In this document: one piece after another, positions 6,190-9,365 of the stretch
How the letters are laid out: every line of letters begins with the position of its first letter
Numbering within the stretch: the stretch's first letter is position 1
Assembly (NCBI GenBank): GCA_002306975.1
Contig: DBTI01000196.1
Span: 19,739-29,103, forward strand
Source of the DNA: Ruminococcaceae bacterium UBA1320
GTDB lineage: Bacteria; Bacillota; Clostridia; Oscillospirales; Ethanoligenentaceae
Direction: 5' to 3'
Length of the DNA stretch: 9,365 nucleotides
Position numbers and translations under genes: made by a program
Notes under the pieces: model-generated
What the model was told of the DNA's origin: nothing
The model's input: the letters and a program-made list of their open reading frames with translations, nothing else
The model's database searches: none

Positions 6190-6604
6190 TCGGTTTTTTC
6201 TCCTTGGTGCTGAAATTATCGAAGCCGTGTGGCAAAAGCTCTGAAAGCTTGAACCGCTCATAGCCGTCTTTTTTTGCGCAGATTACTGTGATGTCCGGTG
6301 AAAATTCCGCAAGCGCCTGACGGCAAATGCCGCAGGGCAAAATAGTCTCGTCGCCCGCGGCAATCGCAATGGCTTCAAAGTCGCGGCAGCCATCGGAAAC
6401 GGCGGTGAACAGAGCGGTTCGTTCGGCGCAGTTTGTTACCCCGAAAGAAATATTTTCAACATTGCAGCCCTTAAATATGCGCCCGTCACACGAAAGCAGG
6501 GCGGCGCCGACACAAAATCCGGAATATGGCGCATACGCCGCTTTACGCGCTTCACGCGCGCAGTGCAGCAAGTCTTCAATTGTCTTTTTATCTAGTAATT
6601 TCAA
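6182..6604 (-). CDS. cdd: Cytidine deaminase
   Basis: This enzyme deaminates cytidine and deoxycytidine to uridine and deoxyuridine in cytoplasmic pyrimidine salvage. The 140-aa length fits the small homotetrameric class. The zinc site is complete: NCAERTALF (residues 58-66) gives Cys59 and catalytic Glu61, and PCGICRQ (90-96) gives Cys91 and Cys94. The substrate-binding segments YAPYSGFCVGAAL (24-36) and GCNVEN (46-51) are present. There is no in-frame ATG at the right place. The likely start is TTG at 6604, with GGGGGT about 7 nt upstream, giving MKLLDKKTIEDLL. Translation beginning upstream of it would have to start from weak codons. It is the first gene of the operon with ksgA. I could not identify a clear minus-strand promoter in the 83-bp divergent region. 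Confidence 0.95.
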   Translation of the reverse strand: MKLLDKKTIEDLLHCAREARKAAYAPYSGFCVGAALLSCDGRIFKGCNVENISFGVTNCAERTALFTAVSDGCRDFEAIAIAAGDETILPCGICRQALAEFSPDITVICAKKDGYERFKLSELLPHGFDNFSTKEKKPNV

Positions 6605-6626
6605 AGCCAGACCCCCATATCCATTA

Positions 6627-6655
6627 TTGAATAAAAAAGCCTTGTATTGTATAAT
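6627..6655 (+). promoter_or_regulatory. Sigma-A promoter of the dCMP deaminase gene
   Basis: TTGAAT (6627-6632), a 17-nt spacer and TATAAT (6650-6655) lie 32 nt before the ATG at 6688. This is a near-consensus housekeeping promoter in the divergent region between the two deaminase genes. Confidence 0.87.
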
Positions 6656-6687
6656 GAGTAAATAAACCCACGAGAGGGGCAATTTTT

Positions 6688-7200
6688 ATGAGTGAAGCGG
6701 TAAATGAGGCTCAGCGTCGCGATAAAGTAAATTATTACCTTGACATTGCACAGACGGTGCTTGAACGCGGAACCTGCCTGCGCCGAAATTTTGGCGCTAT
6801 AATCGTTAAAAACGACCAGATAATTTCCACCGGCTATTCCGGTGCTCCGCGCGGAAGAAAAAACTGCTGTGATACAGGATTTTGCATGCGCGAAAAGCTT
6901 AATGTGCCGCGCGGTGAAAGATATGAGCTGTGCCGTTCGGTTCACGCCGAGGCAAACGCGATCATAGCTGCGGCGCGCAACGACATGATCGGTGCGGCGC
7001 TTTATCTTGTGGGCAGAGACGCGCGCTCCGGTGAGCTTATTCCCGATTCAAGCTCCTGCGCTATGTGCAAGAGGCTGATTATAAACGCCGGGATATCGTC
7101 TGTTATTGTACGCAACACAATTGACAGATTTACGGTCATTGATGTCCAGCGCGAGTGGGTTGACAACGACGAATCGCTCAGTGGCGTTACCGGCTATTAA
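6688..7200 (+). CDS. Deoxycytidylate (dCMP) deaminase, ComEB-like
   Basis: This is a zinc enzyme of the CMP/dCMP deaminase superfamily (170 aa), predicted to convert dCMP to dUMP, the substrate of thymidylate synthase. The catalytic HAE motif is at residues 86-88 (VHAEANAI), and the second zinc half-site is SSCAMCKRL with Cys124 and Cys127. Conserved upstream segments include RRNFGAIIVKND (32-43), STGYSGAPRG (47-56) and a Cys-rich insertion CCDTGFCMRE (60-69) typical of dCMP deaminases. The motif before the last Cys pair reads SSS-C rather than the usual P-C, a small deviation. The ATG at 6688 has GAGAGGGG about 9 nt upstream. It is transcribed divergently from cdd. It is the same family as Bacillus ComEB, but no competence genes are nearby. 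Confidence 0.92.
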   Translation: MSEAVNEAQRRDKVNYYLDIAQTVLERGTCLRRNFGAIIVKNDQIISTGYSGAPRGRKNCCDTGFCMREKLNVPRGERYELCRSVHAEANAIIAAARNDMIGAALYLVGRDARSGELIPDSSSCAMCKRLIINAGISSVIVRNTIDRFTVIDVQREWVDNDESLSGVTGY

Positions 7201-7335
7201 TTTATATTATAACATAAAAATTGCATAAGCCGTAATTGCGGCAGGTATTAATTATTCTATAGAGTCCAAAGAGTCCAAAAAATATTTCATATACAGTTTC
7301 CCTACGGCGGTTTTTATAAAGAAGAGGAATTGTTT
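7201..7335. other. Intergenic AT-rich stretch after the dCMP deaminase gene
   Basis: This contains a small hairpin, GCCG-TAATTG-CGGC, about 30 nt after the stop (weak, no T-run) and a short direct repeat GAGTCCAAA twice in tandem near 7262-7280. No gene is seen. Confidence 0.5.
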
Positions 7336-7368
7336 GGTGTTTTCCCCGCCGGAGGCGGGGAAAACACC
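7336..7368. repeat. Perfect 15-bp inverted repeat (long GC-rich hairpin)
   Basis: GGTGTTTTCCCCGCC (7336-7350) and its exact reverse complement (7354-7368) flank only GGA. In RNA this would fold as a very stable hairpin. It is followed on plus by CTTTGATT, a poor T-run, so it is at best an atypical terminator for the deaminase transcript. A dispersed palindromic repeat is an alternative. Confidence 0.75.
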
Positions 7369-7441
7369 CTTTGATTGCCTATAGCCAATGGAATTTCTTG
7401 AATGTATTTAGTCACAATAAATTACGGATGGTTTTGCATAA

Positions 7442-8380
7442 ATGCTTACTACCTTTACCACATTGTTTAATCAGGTTTTTGAGTTGTTTTTACTCATGGG
7501 CATCGGTTATGCCTTAAATAAAGCAAAAATGATAGACGATAACGGTTCCTCACAACTGACACAGTTGCTATGCTATGTGATATCCCCTGGTGTAATTCTT
7601 TATGCCTTTCAAATGAAATTTTCCGCCGGAATGTTTACAAATTTTTTGATTGTTGGGGGAGCCACCGTTGTTGTCAACGTAGGAAGTATTATCGTAAGTC
7701 ATTCGTTTTTCAATAAAAAAACTGTTCCGGATCCCGATAAAAGAAGCGTTTTGCGGTTTGCCAGTGTTTATTCAAACTGCGGATTTATGGGGTATCCTGT
7801 GCTTCAGGCGCTTGAAGGAACAAACGGGCTTTTTTACGGCTCTGCCTTTAACAGCGTTTTCAATCTTTTTGTGTGGACGCACGGCATGCTTCTTTATTCC
7901 GGAAAACTTGATAAAAAGTCAATTTTAAAGGCTATAGCCAATCCCAACATTCTAGCACTGGTTGTTGGAATTTTGCTTTTCAGGTTTTCTATTGTTTTAC
8001 CGGGGCCTGTTTCCACCACTGTGAAATATATTTCACAGCTTAACACGCCGATTTCCATGATTGTTATCGGCACAGCGATAACCAAGATACCGTTTAAAAA
8101 GATATTTACCGGCGGGCTGCTGTGGGTCGGTGTGCTGATCCGCAACCTTGTGCTCCCCTTTATCATGCTGTTCTTGCTGCATGCATTGGGAGTAAAAGGC
8201 GAGCTCCTACTTTGCTGTGTTGTTTTATCCGCTTGCCCGGCCGCCGGCCTTACAGTTTTATTTGCAAAGCTGACAGGCAAGGATGAGATATTCCCGGGGA
8301 AGTTGATGACGCTTTCAACCATACTGAGTCTTATCACGCTGCCTTTAATTGTTACAGTCTTGAAGGTTCTGAAATTTTGA
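7442..8380 (+). CDS. AEC (auxin efflux carrier) family permease
   Basis: This is a membrane transporter of the AEC/malate-permease family (Mem_trans, PF03547), 312 aa with about ten hydrophobic segments arranged as two inverted halves. Family signatures are visible: GIGYALNKAKMID (20-32), the first-half SNCGFMGYPVLQALEG followed by AFNSVFNLFVWTHGMLLY, the loop region NTPISMIVIGTA, and LSACPAAGLTVLFAKL in the second half. Such proteins are predicted to move organic acids or other anions; the substrate here is unknown. The ATG at 7442 is the first residue of the usual N-terminus. Its ribosome site is weak (GGATGG 11 nt upstream), and I see no good promoter in the preceding 70 bp. It appears to be a single gene, with the tRNA promoter starting about 30 bp after its stop. 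Confidence 0.93.
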   Translation: MLTTFTTLFNQVFELFLLMGIGYALNKAKMIDDNGSSQLTQLLCYVISPGVILYAFQMKFSAGMFTNFLIVGGATVVVNVGSIIVSHSFFNKKTVPDPDKRSVLRFASVYSNCGFMGYPVLQALEGTNGLFYGSAFNSVFNLFVWTHGMLLYSGKLDKKSILKAIANPNILALVVGILLFRFSIVLPGPVSTTVKYISQLNTPISMIVIGTAITKIPFKKIFTGGLLWVGVLIRNLVLPFIMLFLLHALGVKGELLLCCVVLSACPAAGLTVLFAKLTGKDEIFPGKLMTLSTILSLITLPLIVTVLKVLKF

Positions 8381-8408
8381 CCAAATAGCAAAATATCGAC
8401 ATCCGCAC

Positions 8409-8437
8409 TTGACATCGGGGTAAGAGTTGACTATAAT
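8409..8437 (+). promoter_or_regulatory. Consensus sigma-A promoter of the tRNA-Pro gene
   Basis: A perfect TTGACA (8409-8414), a 17-nt spacer and a perfect TATAAT (8432-8437) end 13 nt before the mature tRNA 5' end. This is a fully consensus promoter, as expected for stable RNA. Confidence 0.95.
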
Positions 8438-8450
8438 AATAAAGTCACTC

Positions 8451-8528
8451 CGGGGTGTAGCTCAGTTTGGTATGAGTGCTTGGTTCGGGACCAAGAGGCC
8501 GTGAGTTCGACTCTCACCACTCCGACCA
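8451..8528 (+). tRNA. tRNA-Pro (anticodon CGG)
   Basis: The cloverleaf is complete. The acceptor stem is CGGGGTG with CACTCCG (one G-T). The D stem is GCTC with GAGT (one G-T). The anticodon stem is CTTGG with CCAAG around loop TTCGGGA, giving anticodon CGG at 8486-8488. A 5-nt variable region follows, then the T stem GTGAG with CTCAC around TTCGACT, discriminator A, and an encoded CCA. The tRNA reads CCG proline codons. It stands alone with its own promoter. Confidence 0.97.
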
Positions 8529-8545
8529 TCGCGTAAAGCGATACG

Positions 8546-8595
8546 AAATGCCCACTGCAAAATGCATTTATAAATGTGTTTCGCAGTGGGCATTT
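8546..8595. repeat. 50-bp near-perfect palindrome after the tRNA gene
   Basis: Outer arms AAATGCCCACTGC (8546-8558) and GCAGTGGGCATTT (8583-8595) match exactly. The 24 nt between them also fold back, centred on CATTTA|TAAATG, with one A-C mismatch and two G-T pairs. As RNA it is one 25-bp-long hairpin starting 17 nt after the tRNA CCA. It may end tRNA transcription or guide 3' processing, but no clean T-run follows (ATTTATCG). Confidence 0.75.
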
Positions 8596-8633
8596 ATCGA
8601 CGATATGAGTAAGATAGTTCAATGGTTTTCAGA

Positions 8634-8798
8634 CTAGTATCTTGTAACAGCTAAAAATGCTATTATCCGCCGAGGATGATTTTTTACATGGCAAGGCGGA
8701 GGAATGAGCCAACCTGCCGGTTGGCGAGTGACGACAACGCAGCCATGGGAAAAATCAGTCCGGCGGGAATAGTAGAATTAAGTGTTACAAGGTACCAG
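8634..8798. repeat. Nested inverted-repeat element, candidate structured RNA or MITE-like repeat
   Basis: Complementary arms are nested symmetrically. From the outside in they are: GTATCTTGTAACA (8637-8649) with TGTTACAAGGTAC (8783-8795), 13 bp with one G-T; CTATT (8660-8664) with AATAG (8768-8772); CCGCCG (8667-8672) with CGGCGG (8761-8766); TGATTTTT (8677-8684) with AAAAATCA (8750-8757); CATGGC (8687-8692) with GCCATG (8742-8747). At the apex is a perfect hairpin, GCCAACC-TGCC-GGTTGGC (8708-8725), flanked by purine-rich GGCGGAGGAATGA and GAGTGACGACAACGCA. The arms are separated by small internal loops, as in a folded RNA. No transposase is present and no clear target duplication is seen. 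The strand of any RNA is not proven. Confidence 0.7.
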
Positions 8799-8949
8799 GG
8801 CAGAGCAACGACATTCTGCATTTCTCATATAGCAGTTCACGCTCAACTGTAGGGTCAAAAATGGTTAAGGCGCATTTATCTCTAAACTCTTGAGAATTCC
8901 TTACCGAGAGCAACGATAGAGCAGTACATTCCTTTATGCAAGTAATATT
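8799..8949. other. Non-coding stretch between the nested repeat and the terminator
   Basis: No protein gene is seen. Two local hairpins are possible: GCAGA...TCTGC near 8800-8819 and CAGTT...AACTG near 8833-8850. The 10-mer AGAGCAACGA occurs twice, at 8802-8811 and 8907-8916. The stretch leads directly into a strong terminator, so it may be the 3' part of a non-coding transcript. Confidence 0.4.
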
Positions 8950-8985
8950 AAAAAAGCATCAGAACGTTTGTTCTGATGCTTTTTT
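8950..8985 (+). terminator. Strong intrinsic terminator, bidirectional in form
   Basis: A perfect 16-bp stem, AAAAAAGCATCAGAAC (8950-8965) with GTTCTGATGCTTTTTT (8970-8985), closes a GTTT loop. The right arm ends in six Ts and the left arm begins with six As, so it could act in both directions. The nearest upstream gene on plus is the tRNA, over 420 bp away. Confidence 0.9.
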
Positions 8986-9169
8986 GTTGTCGATTTGCTG
9001 CTTGCTTTCGTCTCTAAAGCGGCAGATGAAACTCATATGAAGAGGATTTCGAAATACTAATTCAAGTGTACCAAAAGTAAGGGTAAGGCGATGTTGTAAT
9101 GAGTGGAATATACTGTAAAGGATAGATTTGCCTTTAATTTATCTAATACTCGTAATAAGGAGTCATACT
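8986..9169. other. Upstream region of the collagen-like gene
   Basis: No gene is seen. TATACTGTA at about 9110-9118 resembles a sporulation (sigma-K/E) -10 element but has no matching -35 at the right distance, so the promoter is uncertain. TAAGGAG at 9156-9162 is the ribosome site of the next gene. Confidence 0.4.
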
Positions 9170-9365
9170 ATGGATTACTTTGATAATTATCCAGATGATT
9201 GGGACTGCAACTTTTATAGTAACTATAATCGCTGCTGCGATCACCGTTTCGATTTCTGCTGTGATCACCGCTGTGATTTCTGCTGTGATTGTTGTTGCAA
9301 GTGCTGCTGTTTTACCGGGCCGACTGGCCCAACCGGACCGACCGGGCCAACTGGATTCACTGGGT
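9170..9365 (+). CDS. Collagen-like (GPT repeat) surface protein with Cys-rich head, 3'-truncated
   Basis: The frame opens at ATG 9170, with TAAGGAG ending 7 nt upstream, and is still open at the window end (65 codons seen). The N-terminus is acidic and aromatic (MDYFDNYPDDWDCNFY). It is followed by a cysteine/histidine-rich section (residues 21-47) with imperfect repeats CCDHRFDF, CCDHRCDF and CCDCCCKCCC, then the start of a collagen-like tract FTGPTGPTGPTGPTGFTG. GPT-type collagen repeats are typical of BclA-like exosporium and spore-surface filaments in Bacilli and Clostridia. There is no signal peptide. The Cys cluster may anchor or cross-link the protein at the spore surface, or bind metal; both are inferences. 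The full length and C-terminal domain lie outside the window. Confidence 0.85.
   Translation, partial: MDYFDNYPDDWDCNFYSNYNRCCDHRFDFCCDHRCDFCCDCCCKCCCFTGPTGPTGPTGPTGFTG

Noticed and set aside
5323..6261. Longer ksgA reading with 24 extra N-terminal residues
   Set aside because: The extra part overlaps cdd codons, is unlike KsgA N-termini, and AAGGAG sits correctly for the ATG at 6189.
8431..8622. 63-codon minus-strand frame over the tRNA
   Set aside because: It is antisense to the tRNA and the following palindrome, which explain the sequence. Such tRNA-antisense frames are common artefacts.
8451..8985. tRNA-Pro as an attachment site for an integrated element
   Set aside because: There is no integrase and no repeated copy of the tRNA 3' end in the window, so integration cannot be claimed.
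1..9365. CRISPR array, insertion sequence or prophage genes
   Set aside because: No regularly spaced direct repeats with unique spacers, no transposase and no phage structural genes are visible. The only tandem repeats are the protein-coding Cys/Pro and GPT tracts.

Overview
The window looks like a chromosomal piece of an endospore-forming Clostridia bacterium, perhaps an Oscillospirales/Ruminococcaceae relative. This rests on moderate GC content, strong AGGAGG-type ribosome sites, consensus sigma-A promoters, and two proteins that look like spore-surface components: a Cys/Pro-rich protein with a C-terminal beta domain, and a collagen-like GPT-repeat protein. The genus cannot be fixed from the sequence alone.

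Layout. Positions 1-1127 (+) hold an MFS exporter whose first ~35-40 residues lie outside the window. It converges with, and overlaps by 4 bp, a minus-strand pair (1124-2727): a zinc-ribbon membrane protein, then a DUF3810 membrane protein with an HESAH metal-binding motif. That pair is driven by a near-consensus promoter at 2781-2809. Next on the minus strand is an overlapping two-gene module (3037-3766), a minimal nucleotidyltransferase-like protein followed by a HEPN protein. It is laid out like a HEPN/MNT toxin-antitoxin pair, but neither protein shows the canonical catalytic residues. A 435-bp gene-poor stretch follows, then the Cys/Pro-rich spore-surface candidate (4202-5080, -), which has a sigma-K-like promoter and its own terminator.

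The middle is housekeeping. cdd (cytidine deaminase) and ksgA (16S rRNA dimethyltransferase) form a minus-strand operon with an 8-bp overlap, ending in a strong terminator. A dCMP deaminase (6688-7200, +) is transcribed divergently from a consensus promoter. The two deaminases both feed pyrimidine salvage and dUMP/dTTP supply, though they are not co-transcribed. An AEC-family permease follows (7442-8380, +), then tRNA-Pro(CGG) with a fully consensus promoter.

From 8529 to 9169 there is no recognisable protein gene but there is heavy structure: a 50-bp near-perfect palindrome just after the tRNA, a ~165-bp nested inverted-repeat element (8634-8798) that looks like a structured RNA or MITE-like repeat, and a strong intrinsic terminator (8950-8985) with no gene before it. 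The window ends inside a collagen-like gene (9170 onward).

The best candidates for something undescribed are the 8634-8798 element with its downstream terminator, and the catalytically degenerate HEPN/MNT-like pair.
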